Made by a program: the position numbers and the translations under genes
Shown: one piece after another, positions 1-5,976 of the stretch
Layout: every line of letters begins with the position of its first letter
Numbering within the stretch: position 1 is the first letter of the stretch
The notes under the pieces: generated by a model
The model's input: only the letters and a program-made list of their open reading frames with translations
What the model was told of the DNA's origin: nothing
The model's database searches: none
Assembly: GCA_023436825.1 (NCBI GenBank)
Contig: JAEZHS010000212.1
Coordinates: 1-8,898, forward strand
Source: Pseudomonadota bacterium
GTDB lineage: Bacteria > Pseudomonadota > Alphaproteobacteria > Reyranellales > Reyranellaceae
Length of the DNA: 8,898 nucleotides
Direction of reading: 5' to 3'

Positions 1-128
1 CCGCCAAGCGCACGGCCGAGGCCGTCCTTGACGCCGTCGCCGAAATCTTGCCCCTCACATCCCCTGCCGAATGCTCCAACTACTTCGCTCAGGCAGGATA
101 TGCCAAACTTCAACCCATCACGCTCTAG
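1..128 (+). CDS. IS630-family transposase, C-terminal end only (5' part outside window)
   Basis: The frame is open from the left edge (first complete codon at 3) to a TAG at 126-128. It encodes 41 residues ending in ECSNYFAQAGYAKLQPITL. The ECxNYFxxAGY signature close to the C-terminus is typical of IS630/Tc1-mariner-type DDE transposases, which catalyse cut-and-paste movement into TA targets. The catalytic DDE residues would lie upstream and are not visible, so it cannot be judged whether the enzyme is intact. The stop codon sits inside a 10-bp palindrome (122-131). The element should end a short distance downstream, but I could not define its terminal inverted repeat because the other end is missing. 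The family call rests on recognition of the tail motif alone. Confidence 0.8.
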   Translation, partial: AKRTAEAVLDAVAEILPLTSPAECSNYFAQAGYAKLQPITL

Positions 129-167
129 AGCTCAGAGGATTTCATGGTTGGCGCGGGCCGCCGAGAC

Positions 168-184
168 TGCCAGCACTGCTGGCA
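168..184. repeat. Small perfect hairpin downstream of the transposase
   Basis: TGCCAGC (168-174) and GCTGGCA (178-184) form a 7-bp perfect stem with a 3-nt loop. No T-tract follows, so it is not a classical intrinsic terminator. It lies 40 nt after the transposase stop and may belong to the right end of the insertion sequence. Confidence 0.5.
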
Positions 185-193
185 CGACCCGAG

Positions 194-233
194 AGTTTTT
201 GCGCCCTTTGGCCCCTTATGGAGCGCAAAAACT
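194..233. repeat. 11-bp perfect inverted repeat with 18-nt spacer
   Basis: AGTTTTTGCGC (194-204) is the exact reverse complement of GCGCAAAAACT (223-233), with an 18-nt spacer. The A/T-rich arms stand out from the GC-rich surroundings. It lies 65 nt past the transposase stop, so it may mark the element end, a nested remnant of a second element, or a bidirectional hairpin terminator. The T-run is in the left arm, not after the stem, which argues against a simple plus-strand terminator. Confidence 0.5.
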
Positions 234-631
234 AGAACCATAGTTGATTCATTCTGGAACTTAAGTTATATTGACCGTGCGTTGCCTCCTGGCAGCTCTG
301 CTCTATGCATCGTTCATCCGATACCAAAGGCTGCGCCGGATGCCGCGCAGGGCCCGTCCGGTTGCCTGCATCCGGACCGGCCGATCTCGGGGTTTTCGGG
401 CTCTCCGGCCCGGTGATTCCGTTGCAAAACTTGCGTAACGGTCCGAATTCGGAATGAGGCCCAACGGATAGGGGGTGCGATCTCGAAGGGCTACTGGGCT
501 CTCTGCCGGAAATGCCGGAAATGCCGGAAATACCGATAAATCCATCGCACCGCTGACAGCAGTGCCTGCGCGGCCGACCGAGGGATCCGCCGCGCACCCG
601 CACCACGTTTACCTGATGCGATGCGCTCGTC
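234..631. other. Gene-free region between the IS end and the cytochrome P460 gene
   Basis: Neither strand holds a convincing gene in this roughly 400-bp stretch. The open frames present have repetitive or arbitrary-looking translations and no usable ribosome binding sites. Visible structure: a 6-bp stem GTCCGG/CCGGAC (356-361/372-377), the 12-bp palindrome TCCGAATTCGGA (442-453), and the 9-bp tandem repeat at 504-539. It is the downstream flank of the minus-strand operon, but no T-tailed hairpin terminator was found for that operon. Confidence 0.6.
504..539. repeat. 9-bp tandem repeat, three exact copies plus a decayed fourth
   Basis: TGCCGGAAA is repeated exactly at 504-512, 513-521 and 522-530, and a degenerate copy TACCGATAA follows at 531-539. 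The unit length keeps reading frames open, which explains a Gly-Ile-Ser (or Phe-Pro-Ala) repeat in spurious translations of the minus strand. It looks like a slippage-generated microsatellite in non-coding DNA. No function can be read from it. Confidence 0.85.
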
Positions 632-1195
632 TCACCGCTTCCCGTACTCTGTGAAGACGTAGTCGCGCGTCACCACATCCGTGTGGCACGCGAACCCGCA
701 CTTCGCGTCGTTTCCCTGGGGCGGCCTGGAGGCTGCATTGGCGGGCCTGAATGTGCCCGACGCCTCGTCATACTCGAACGCGCCCCATCCCCAGCCGCCG
801 CTGTCGGCGAACCGTTTGCTGTCCTTCACCATGAAGTCGACGTCATGCAGGGTGCCCGGCACGGTTGGCTGGCCCGGGTAGCTCTCCTGCTTTTTCGGGT
901 TCCAGTGGATCTTGGCCATCTTGGCGCCATCGGGGAACGGCTTGCCGTTGTCAGGGATGCCTTGCTTGTAGGCGTCGATCATCACCGGATTTCCCAGGAT
1001 CGCGGCGACCTTGCCGCCGTTCCCGCTGAGCGAGATGACGGCCCAGTCCTCGTATCCCCTGAACTCGGAGAATGCGAGACCATCCGGCACTTTGACCGCG
1101 TACTTGTCCTTGTCCTGAGCGGAAATCGAAACGCCGGTGACCAGGACAGCGATCGACACAGCAATACTGACGGCGGTCGGTATGCTCCTTTTCAT
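632..1195 (-). CDS. Exported cytochrome P460-family heme protein
   Basis: 187 aa from the ATG at 1195, chosen because GGGGGAG (1203-1209) sits 7 nt upstream and the protein then opens with a signal peptide: MKR, a hydrophobic stretch of about residues 5-24, and probable cleavage after SISA (A26). The mature part has the P460-family layout: a VPDGLAFSEFRGYEDWA opening, a Trp/Gly-rich GGWGWGAFEYD segment, and a C-terminal heme site C166-GFA-C170-H171 followed by TRDYVFTEYGKR. Family members are periplasmic c-type cytochromes. The best known oxidise hydroxylamine using a Lys-cross-linked heme; many relatives, the cytochrome c'-beta type, bind NO or have unknown roles. The cross-linking Lys cannot be assigned by eye. 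The heme motif has three residues between the cysteines instead of the usual two. It is the last gene of the minus-strand block, 104 nt after the TPR gene. Family call good; substrate unknown. Confidence 0.87.
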   Translation of the reverse strand: MKRSIPTAVSIAVSIAVLVTGVSISAQDKDKYAVKVPDGLAFSEFRGYEDWAVISLSGNGGKVAAILGNPVMIDAYKQGIPDNGKPFPDGAKMAKIHWNPKKQESYPGQPTVPGTLHDVDFMVKDSKRFADSGGWGWGAFEYDEASGTFRPANAASRPPQGNDAKCGFACHTDVVTRDYVFTEYGKR

Positions 1196-1212
1196 CGTGC
1201 ATCTCCCCCATA

Positions 1213-1262
1213 GGCTCGGCGGAGCCGGAGACATGTCGCGCGGGCGGCCTGATCGCCCGCGC
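1213..1262 (-). promoter_or_regulatory. GC-rich hairpins in the leader of the P460 gene
   Basis: Two stems fill much of the 104-nt gap between the TPR and P460 genes. GCGCGGGCG (1238-1246) pairs perfectly with CGCCCGCGC (1254-1262) around a 7-nt loop. GGCTC (1213-1217) pairs with GAGCC (1222-1226) just upstream of the P460 Shine-Dalgarno sequence. There is no U-tract, so factor-independent termination is not supported. Plausible roles are mRNA stabilisation, partial attenuation, or tuning of P460 expression relative to the TPR gene. Structure is seen; role is inferred. Confidence 0.4.
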
Positions 1263-1299
1263 TGGAAGGCTATGAAGACGCCGGACGATCGGTCGGCCG

Positions 1300-1794
1300 T
1301 CAGTTGGTCGGCTTCTTGCCCTGCTTGTAGTTGGCGATCGCCGTCTTGAGCATGCGGTACTCGGTGCAGCCGAAGACGCAGAGCGAGTCGAGGCGCGCCA
1401 GCATCTTTTCGGCCTCGGCCGGCTGGTTGAGCATCAGATAGGCCTCGCCGAGATACTCGTGCGCGCCGAGATGGCGGCCGTCGATCGCCAGCGCCTGCTG
1501 ATAGTACTGCAGCGAGCCCTGCGGATTGCCGGACGAGCGCGTGGCGTAGCCCAGCAGGTTGTAGGCGTCGGCGTTGCGCGGATCGCGCTGGACCACCTGT
1601 TGCAGGAGCGGGATCGCGTTGGCGTAATTCCTGGCCTCGATCATCGCCTTGGCCTGCGCGAAGTTCGGATCGGCCGGCGTCGCGGGCTTGACGGCTTCGA
1701 TCCGTTGCGGATCGGCGCCGCCACCGGCGGCGAAAGTCGCAATCGGAAGTCCAAAAGCGAGCAGGGCCGCCGAGGCAAAAACGGTCGGGCGCAT
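1300..1794 (-). CDS. Exported tetratricopeptide-repeat (TPR) protein
   Basis: 164 aa. The ATG at 1794 is well supported by a textbook AGGAGG (1801-1806) with a 6-nt spacer. An N-terminal signal peptide (MRPTVFASAALLAFGLPIATFAA, here counted as residues 1-23) is likely cut after FAA, placing the protein in the periplasm. Three TPR units follow at about residues 44-73, 75-107 and 109-138, with the expected small/aromatic pattern (YNLLGYATRSSGN, ALAID, EYLGEAYLMLNQPAEAEKML). After the repeats comes C139-VFG-C143-TEYRMLKTAI, a C-x3-C pair that may form a disulfide. TPR domains bind partner proteins and are common in cytochrome assembly and in periplasmic scaffolds. It lies 59 nt after the cyclase gene and 104 nt before the P460 gene, so a role linking these two is reasonable but unproven. 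It has no catalytic motif. Confidence 0.88.
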   Translation of the reverse strand: MRPTVFASAALLAFGLPIATFAAGGGADPQRIEAVKPATPADPNFAQAKAMIEARNYANAIPLLQQVVQRDPRNADAYNLLGYATRSSGNPQGSLQYYQQALAIDGRHLGAHEYLGEAYLMLNQPAEAEKMLARLDSLCVFGCTEYRMLKTAIANYKQGKKPTN

Positions 1795-1853
1795 GGTTCA
1801 CCTCCTGAGGTTGCTGGATTCTCGACTGATACCTCTGCCGGGCAACGAAAATT

Positions 1854-3521
1854 TCATGACATTGCCGTGAGTTCAGCGACTCTCTTGACGGCGCGCACGG
1901 TCAAGCGCCCTTGTCGGCCGCGAATCTCGACGTCGTGGCTTTCATACGTGCCAAGGTCGGCACCGGCGCGATCCAGCAGTTCCTGTGAGACGACCAGTTC
2001 GGCGCCGAATTCCTTGGTCAGCGCCTCGAGGCGACTGGCGATGTTCACCGTGTCGCCGATCGCGGTCAGATGCGTGGTGCGCTCGTAGCCCATCTCGCCG
2101 ACGATGGTCGGGCCGGAATGCAGGCCGATACCGATGCGCAGGGGCTGGTCGAGATCGCCCGACAGCGCCTCGTTCAGATCGGCCAGCGCCACGACCATGC
2201 GCCGCGCCGCATCGAGCGCCTGGCGACAGGCGACCTGCGGCTCGTGGCCCAGGCCGAAGATCGCCATCACGCCATCGCCGATGAACTTGTCGAGCCGGCC
2301 GCCCGCCGCCTCGATCGCCTGACCGGTGGCGCGGAAATAGCGGTTGAGCAGGAACACCACGTCGTAAGGCAGCCTGCCTTCGGAGATCGAGGTGAAGCCG
2401 CGGATGTCAGCGAACAGGATGGCGACATAATGCTCGCCGCCATGCGCCTGCGGCTGGCGGCGATAGGCCTCGACCGGGCCGGCCGACGGGGGCAGCAGCG
2501 GAGTCACGTGATAATGGCCGGGCGGCGGGCGCAGCTGGCAGGCCAGTCGCACATTGGCCGGTGCGCCGACGCGCGCCAGCACCTTCCGCTCCTCCGGCGA
2601 GGCTGCGGGCAGCTTGGTGCGATCCGGGCCGCCGATGCGCACCCGGCAGGTCGAGCAGCGGCCGCGGCCGCCACACACCGAGGCGTGCGGGATGCCGGCG
2701 ATGCGGCTCATCTCGAGGATGGTGAGGCCGGTCGGCTGGGCGACGCTGCGCCGGTCGCCGTAGTCGAGGCGCACGACGCCGGCGCGGCGCTCCCACAGGT
2801 CGCGCAGCGGCCGCGCGCTCAGCGCGCCGGCCAGCAGCATTAGCGCGCCGATCTGCAGGTTGCGAGAGATGGCGTAGAGATTGTCGATATTCTCCTGCGA
2901 CGGCACGTGCACGCGCGCGAACAGGTTCTGCAGGAAGCCCGGCTGCTGGGCGAGGTCGGCGACGTCGCGCAAGGCGATGGCGGCGCCGGCGATACCGCCC
3001 ACCGGCACCAGCAGGGCGACGGCGTAGAGCAGCGGCAGCCAGGTGCGATACCAGGGACGAAGGCGCCACGCGAAGTGCAGGCCGATGCAGGCATGCAGCC
3101 ACACGACGAGAGGCAGGGCGAACTGGCGAACGATGCCGGTCCAGTCGCCGACGACGAGCGAACCCAGCACCCAGGGATAGCCGGGCTCGACGTCGTAGAG
3201 CGTGTGCGCCAGCCGGGTGCCGACGACATGTATGGCGCCCAGCGGGATGATCAGTACGCCGAGACTCCATTGCGTCCATTCCCACGACGACAGCTTCAGC
3301 GCGCGCCGCTGATAGAGCGACCACAGGGCGAGGAAGAAATGGCCGAACAGCGCGCCGTAGAGCACGGTCTGGCCGACCGGATTGTGCCAGATGAAGACGA
3401 ACCAGTGGCGGCCGGCCTCGAGTATGCGCAGCGAGATCAGGCCGAGCGTGTGGTTCAGCAGATGTGTGACGACATAGAAGAACAGCACATAGCCCGACCA
3501 GAGGCGGAGCCGGCCGATCAT
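1854..3521 (-). CDS. Membrane-bound 2Fe-2S ferredoxin/class III adenylate cyclase fusion
   Basis: 555 aa with three parts. Residues 1-240 hold about six membrane segments (near 8-30, 50-70, 84-104, 134-152, 160-183, 222-236) with intramembrane histidines H20, H24, H61, H98, H106, H143 and H149, reminiscent of SdhC-like b-type cytochromes. Residues 248-345 are a ferredoxin domain with C283-x5-C289-x2-C292-x35-C328, the 2Fe-2S ligand pattern. Residues 364-550 are a class III nucleotide cyclase: metal aspartates D372 (FADIRGFT) and D416 (DKFIGDG), base-selecting K412 with T486, and transition-state N493 and R497 (VNIASRLE). The Lys/Thr pair indicates ATP as substrate, hence cAMP (class IIIb type). 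All catalytic residues are present. The ATG at 3521 lies 4 nt after the arsC stop and has no good Shine-Dalgarno sequence, suggesting translational coupling. The family is known in rhizobia and relatives; heme binding is inferred. Confidence 0.92.
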   Translation of the reverse strand: MIGRLRLWSGYVLFFYVVTHLLNHTLGLISLRILEAGRHWFVFIWHNPVGQTVLYGALFGHFFLALWSLYQRRALKLSSWEWTQWSLGVLIIPLGAIHVVGTRLAHTLYDVEPGYPWVLGSLVVGDWTGIVRQFALPLVVWLHACIGLHFAWRLRPWYRTWLPLLYAVALLVPVGGIAGAAIALRDVADLAQQPGFLQNLFARVHVPSQENIDNLYAISRNLQIGALMLLAGALSARPLRDLWERRAGVVRLDYGDRRSVAQPTGLTILEMSRIAGIPHASVCGGRGRCSTCRVRIGGPDRTKLPAASPEERKVLARVGAPANVRLACQLRPPPGHYHVTPLLPPSAGPVEAYRRQPQAHGGEHYVAILFADIRGFTSISEGRLPYDVVFLLNRYFRATGQAIEAAGGRLDKFIGDGVMAIFGLGHEPQVACRQALDAARRMVVALADLNEALSGDLDQPLRIGIGLHSGPTIVGEMGYERTTHLTAIGDTVNIASRLEALTKEFGAELVVSQELLDRAGADLGTYESHDVEIRGRQGRLTVRAVKRVAELTAMS

Positions 3522-3525
3522 GGCG

Positions 3526-3876
3526 CTATTTCAGGAGCGGCAGCACTGCTTCGGGCGGCCGGCCGATGGCGGCGCGCTTGCCCGCCACCACGATCGGCCG
3601 CTGCAGCAGCACGGGATGGTCGGCGATCGCCTTCACGATATCGGTGCGGCTGAGTTCGGCTTTCTTCTTCTTGAGCGCCTTGAACTCGGCCTCGCCGTCA
3701 CGGATCAGCGCCGCGGGCTCGCCGCCGACCATGTCCAGAAGCGTCTCGACCTCGGCCTTGCTGGGCGGCTGCTTGAGGTACTCGCGAACCTGCGGCTCGA
3801 TGCCCTTCTTCCTCAGGAGCTCGAGTGTCTCGCGCGATTTGCTGCAGCGCGGGTTATGCCAGATCGTGATGGTCAT
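3526..3876 (-). CDS. arsC: Arsenate reductase, ArsC (glutaredoxin-dependent) family
   Basis: 116 aa, a normal length for the family. The start at 3876 is chosen over an in-frame ATG at 3960: the GAGGAGA at 3885-3891 gives an 8-nt spacing, and homology begins with MTITIWHNPRCSKSRETLE, while the extra upstream residues look random and would overlap recX. The thioredoxin-like fold carries the nucleophile C11 in NPRCSKSR, and the arsenate-binding arginines of ArsC appear to be conserved at R59 (ALIRDGE), R93 (LLQRPIVV) and R101 or R106 (GKRAAIGRPPE). The enzyme reduces arsenate to arsenite with glutathione and glutaredoxin. No arsenite pump or ArsR regulator is nearby, so it may be a housekeeping YffB/ArsC-like thiol reductase and not part of a resistance operon. 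It lies 64 nt after recX and 4 nt before the cyclase gene. Confidence 0.9.
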   Translation of the reverse strand: MTITIWHNPRCSKSRETLELLRKKGIEPQVREYLKQPPSKAEVETLLDMVGGEPAALIRDGEAEFKALKKKKAELSRTDIVKAIADHPVLLQRPIVVAGKRAAIGRPPEAVLPLLK

Positions 3877-3895
3877 CGAACGCTTCTCCTCATTT

Positions 3896-3918
3896 CCTCT
3901 CCCGTCAGACGGGGGAGG
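3896..3918. repeat. Palindrome between recX and arsC
   Basis: CCTCTCCCGTC (3896-3906) pairs with GACGGGGGAGG (3908-3918) at all but one position, and that one can pair as G-U, giving a stem of about 10 bp with a minimal loop. The CTCTCCCC...GGGGAGAG type of palindrome is a recurrent intergenic element in alphaproteobacterial genomes. There is no T-tract. It sits just upstream of the arsC Shine-Dalgarno sequence and may mark an mRNA processing or attenuation point between recX and arsC. Confidence 0.6.
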
Positions 3919-3940
3919 CGAAGATGAGCGTACTAGAGCC

Positions 3941-4495
3941 TCACTCCTCGTCCAGTGCATCAGCGCTCTTCGCGTCGATCACCTTTTTGGCAACATCGAA
4001 GGCGAAGCCGGCGCGGGCCATCGCGGCGAGGTCGCGGGTGCGCTTGTCCTTGCGGTCCTCCTCCGGCCGGAACGGTCCGAGACGCCGTCGCCGCGCCAGC
4101 GCCACGGCGGCCTGCCATTCGCGCTCGGCCGGGTTGGTGTCGAGCTCCTGGTCGAGCGCCGCCATCGCCCGGTCGAGCGTGTCGCCGTCGATGCCGGCGT
4201 GCTTCAGTTTCTGCCGCATCAGCCGGCTCGACGCGCCGCGCCGGTGCAGCGCGCGCGCCTTGGTCTGGGCGAACTCCTTGTCGTCGATGGCGCCGGCGTC
4301 GACGAACTTGGCGACGATCGCTTCGATCGCCTGCTCGACGTTCTCGATCACGGGCGCTTCGGCCAACTCGGCCTTGCGAACCCGGCGGCCGAGAACGCGG
4401 CGCAGCCCCTCGGCCGTGGCGGGATAGCGCTCGAGATAGAACGTCGCTGCGTTCAGCAGGTACTTCGCGGTGATCGGACGCGCCGGACGCTTCAC
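3941..4495 (-). CDS. recX: RecX family regulator of RecA
   Basis: 184 aa, typical for alphaproteobacterial RecX. It is all-helical with the family's tandem three-helix repeats: about residues 12-45 (KYLLNAATFYLERYPATA), 55-112 (FVDAGAIDDKEFAQTKARAL, then RLMRQKLKHAGI) and 122-175 (RDLAAMARAGFAFDVAKKVI). RecX binds in the groove of RecA filaments and inhibits recombinase and coprotease activity. No recA is adjacent, so regulation with recA cannot be inferred. The start is a GTG at 4495, the earliest that keeps the KRPARPITAKYLL opening; it begins 3 nt after the stop of the HAD gene and has no strong Shine-Dalgarno sequence, so translational coupling is likely. The acidic C-terminal tail (ALDEE) ends just before the intergenic palindrome. 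Confidence 0.88.
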   Translation of the reverse strand: MKRPARPITAKYLLNAATFYLERYPATAEGLRRVLGRRVRKAELAEAPVIENVEQAIEAIVAKFVDAGAIDDKEFAQTKARALHRRGASSRLMRQKLKHAGIDGDTLDRAMAALDQELDTNPAEREWQAAVALARRRRLGPFRPEEDRKDKRTRDLAAMARAGFAFDVAKKVIDAKSADALDEE

Positions 4496-4498
4496 GCT

Positions 4499-5164
4499 TC
4501 AGCCGCGTAACGCGATGCCGACCATCGCCTGCAGCTCGTCGATCGCCACGTCGGGATCGCCGACCTTGATGGTGCGCATGCCGAGCGCGCGGGCGGGCTT
4601 CAGGTTGATGCCGAGATCGTCGAGATAGACGCAGTCCTCCGGCTTCACGCCCAAAAGGTCGCAGGCATGCTGGTAAATGCGAGGATCGGGCTTGCGCATG
4701 CTGAGCTTGCTCGATTCCACGACATGCTCGAACAGCGTCATGATCTCGGCCACAGCCTTGGCCTTGTCCGGGCTGCGCGCCATGCCGGGTCCTTCGCCGT
4801 GCTTCATGTTGTTGGTGATGCAGGCGACGCGGAAAGCGCGGCCGCAGCGACGCAGAGCCTCGACCATCTGCGGCCGAATGTCGCCGCTCAGTGACTGCAG
4901 GATGCGCCAACCATCCAGCTTGTGACCGTGCTGGCGGGCTTCCTCCTCGAACAGCGCGACGAAGCCTTCGAGCGAGACCTCGCTGCGTTCCATTTTCGCC
5001 CAGGCATTGGTGTCGCCGTTGCGCGCATTCAGGCCGCGTATGAAATCTTTGGGAAGTCCCGCTTCGGCCTCGTAGCGATTGAAGGCCTCGAAGGGGCTCG
5101 AAAGAATCACGCCGCCGAAATCCCACAAAATCGCTCGGGGGCTTTTTGCATGGCTCATATTCAT
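4499..5164 (-). CDS. HAD superfamily (subfamily IA-like) hydrolase
   Basis: 221 aa with the four HAD motifs in order. Motif I is the nucleophile D15 in WDFGGVILSSP, where the usual second Asp is Gly, as in YihX-like phosphatases and the N-domain of epoxide hydrolases. Motif II is T117 in ACITNN, motif III K158 in MRKPDPRIYQ, and motif IV D182-D183 in CVYLDDLGINLKPARALGM. A helical cap occupies about residues 25-95. It is a cytoplasmic Mg-dependent phosphatase or dehalogenase-like enzyme. The DxG form of motif I and the lack of a visible substrate signature prevent naming a substrate. Two starts are close, ATG at 5164 and at 5158, neither with a strong Shine-Dalgarno sequence. It is the first gene of the minus-strand block and is divergent from the TetR gene, so its promoter probably lies in 5165-5282. 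Confidence 0.88.
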   Translation of the reverse strand: MNMSHAKSPRAILWDFGGVILSSPFEAFNRYEAEAGLPKDFIRGLNARNGDTNAWAKMERSEVSLEGFVALFEEEARQHGHKLDGWRILQSLSGDIRPQMVEALRRCGRAFRVACITNNMKHGEGPGMARSPDKAKAVAEIMTLFEHVVESSKLSMRKPDPRIYQHACDLLGVKPEDCVYLDDLGINLKPARALGMRTIKVGDPDVAIDELQAMVGIALRG

Positions 5165-5282
5165 GGTGGTGCGACCCTGTTTACCTTGTTCCTGCCCTAG
5201 TCGGCCCTTATTTCACGCCCTCCATAGGCGACGGAGTGATCAATGACCACCGTTCGCCACCACAAGCTAGGAACCCAGCGAA

Positions 5283-5969
5283 ATGAGCGAAGCAGCGGTG
5301 CAGCCGCGCGGCAACGCAGTGGCACAGTCGAGTGAGGCAGGAATGGGCGATATGAGCCGTTCTGAAACTGGTCGGTCCGATGGACGCAACCGGCGCGCGG
5401 CCGAGACTCGCCGCAAGATCATTGCTGCTGCCAAGGCGATGATTGCCGAGACCAGCACGGCGCCGACCGTGGTGGCAGTGGCAAAGCGGGCCGACGTGTC
5501 GGTCCGGTCTGTCTTCCAGCATTTTGGCGATGTAGAGTCACTTTTCGTAACTGTCGTGGACAGCGTGCGTGACGACCTGGTCGTGCCGCCGCCGACCCCC
5601 AGCAACCGGCCGCTGGATGCGCGTATCACCTCGGTGGTCGAGAACCTGGCCCAGGTGTTCGACAAGATCGTGCCGCTGCGTGTCGCCGCCGGCCAGTTCG
5701 TGAACCATCCCGCCCTGACCGAGCGCGCCAAGGTCTCCAAGGATGAGCTGCGCGAGGCCACCCTCGAGGCGTTTGGCCCGGAATTCGCGGCTTTGAGCGA
5801 GCAGGCCAAGGAAGAGCTGCTGGACGCCATCGGGGCGGCCCTGTCGCTCGAGGCGTGGATCGTGCTGCGCCGCCGCGACGGCCTGAGCCTCGAGCGGGCC
5901 ACCGCGGTGTGGCGGTTGACGCTGGAAGCGCTGCTGGCGCACGGTTTCGCGGCTCCCGCGACCGAATAA
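5283..5969 (+). CDS. TetR/AcrR-family transcriptional regulator
   Basis: 228 aa from the ATG at 5283. The DNA-binding domain is at about residues 38-92: a helix RRAAETRRKIIAAAKAMIAE, then the helix-turn-helix VVAVAKRADVSVRSVFQHF, followed by GDVESLFVTVVD. The remaining all-helical part (about 110-225) is the variable ligand-binding and dimerisation domain, so the inducer cannot be read. The first 35 or so residues are polar and unstructured-looking. A downstream start, M21 at 5343, has GAGG at 5334-5337 with a 5-nt spacer and may be the true start; M24 at 5352 is also possible. The gene is divergent from the HAD gene (118 nt between starts) and 78 nt upstream of the SxtJ-like gene. Targets could be itself, the HAD operon or the carbamoyltransferase operon. 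No clear short-spaced palindromic operator was found in either intergenic gap. Confidence 0.9.
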   Translation: MSEAAVQPRGNAVAQSSEAGMGDMSRSETGRSDGRNRRAAETRRKIIAAAKAMIAETSTAPTVVAVAKRADVSVRSVFQHFGDVESLFVTVVDSVRDDLVVPPPTPSNRPLDARITSVVENLAQVFDKIVPLRVAAGQFVNHPALTERAKVSKDELREATLEAFGPEFAALSEQAKEELLDAIGAALSLEAWIVLRRRDGLSLERATAVWRLTLEALLAHGFAAPATE

Positions 5970-5976
5970 CCTTCCC

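Noticed and set aside
504..539. Possible CRISPR-like repeat array
   Set aside because: The units are 9 bp, directly abutting, with no spacers, and there are no cas genes.
232..606. A minus-strand frame of 124 residues with a Gly-Ile-Ser repeat downstream of the P460 gene
   Set aside because: The repeat comes from the 9-bp DNA tandem repeat; the remainder resembles no protein family and there is no ribosome binding site.
632..1801. A single 389-residue minus-strand reading frame covering both the TPR and P460 genes
   Set aside because: Only its last 187 residues are protein-like. The N-terminal part is the TPR gene read in the wrong frame; the TPR frame has a signal peptide, three repeats and an excellent ribosome binding site, so this is not a fusion.
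2407..3324. A 305-residue minus-strand frame inside the cyclase gene
   Set aside because: Arg/Ala-rich shadow of the cyclase in another frame, without domain signatures.
3877..3960. A 28-residue N-terminal extension of ArsC from an upstream ATG
   Set aside because: The extension overlaps the recX stop and the intergenic palindrome, has no family similarity, and the internal ATG at 3876 has a proper ribosome binding site.
3960..5126. A 388-residue minus-strand frame across the HAD and recX genes
   Set aside because: Arg/Ala/Gly-rich low-complexity translation in an off frame; the two overlapping genes have clear family motifs in other frames.
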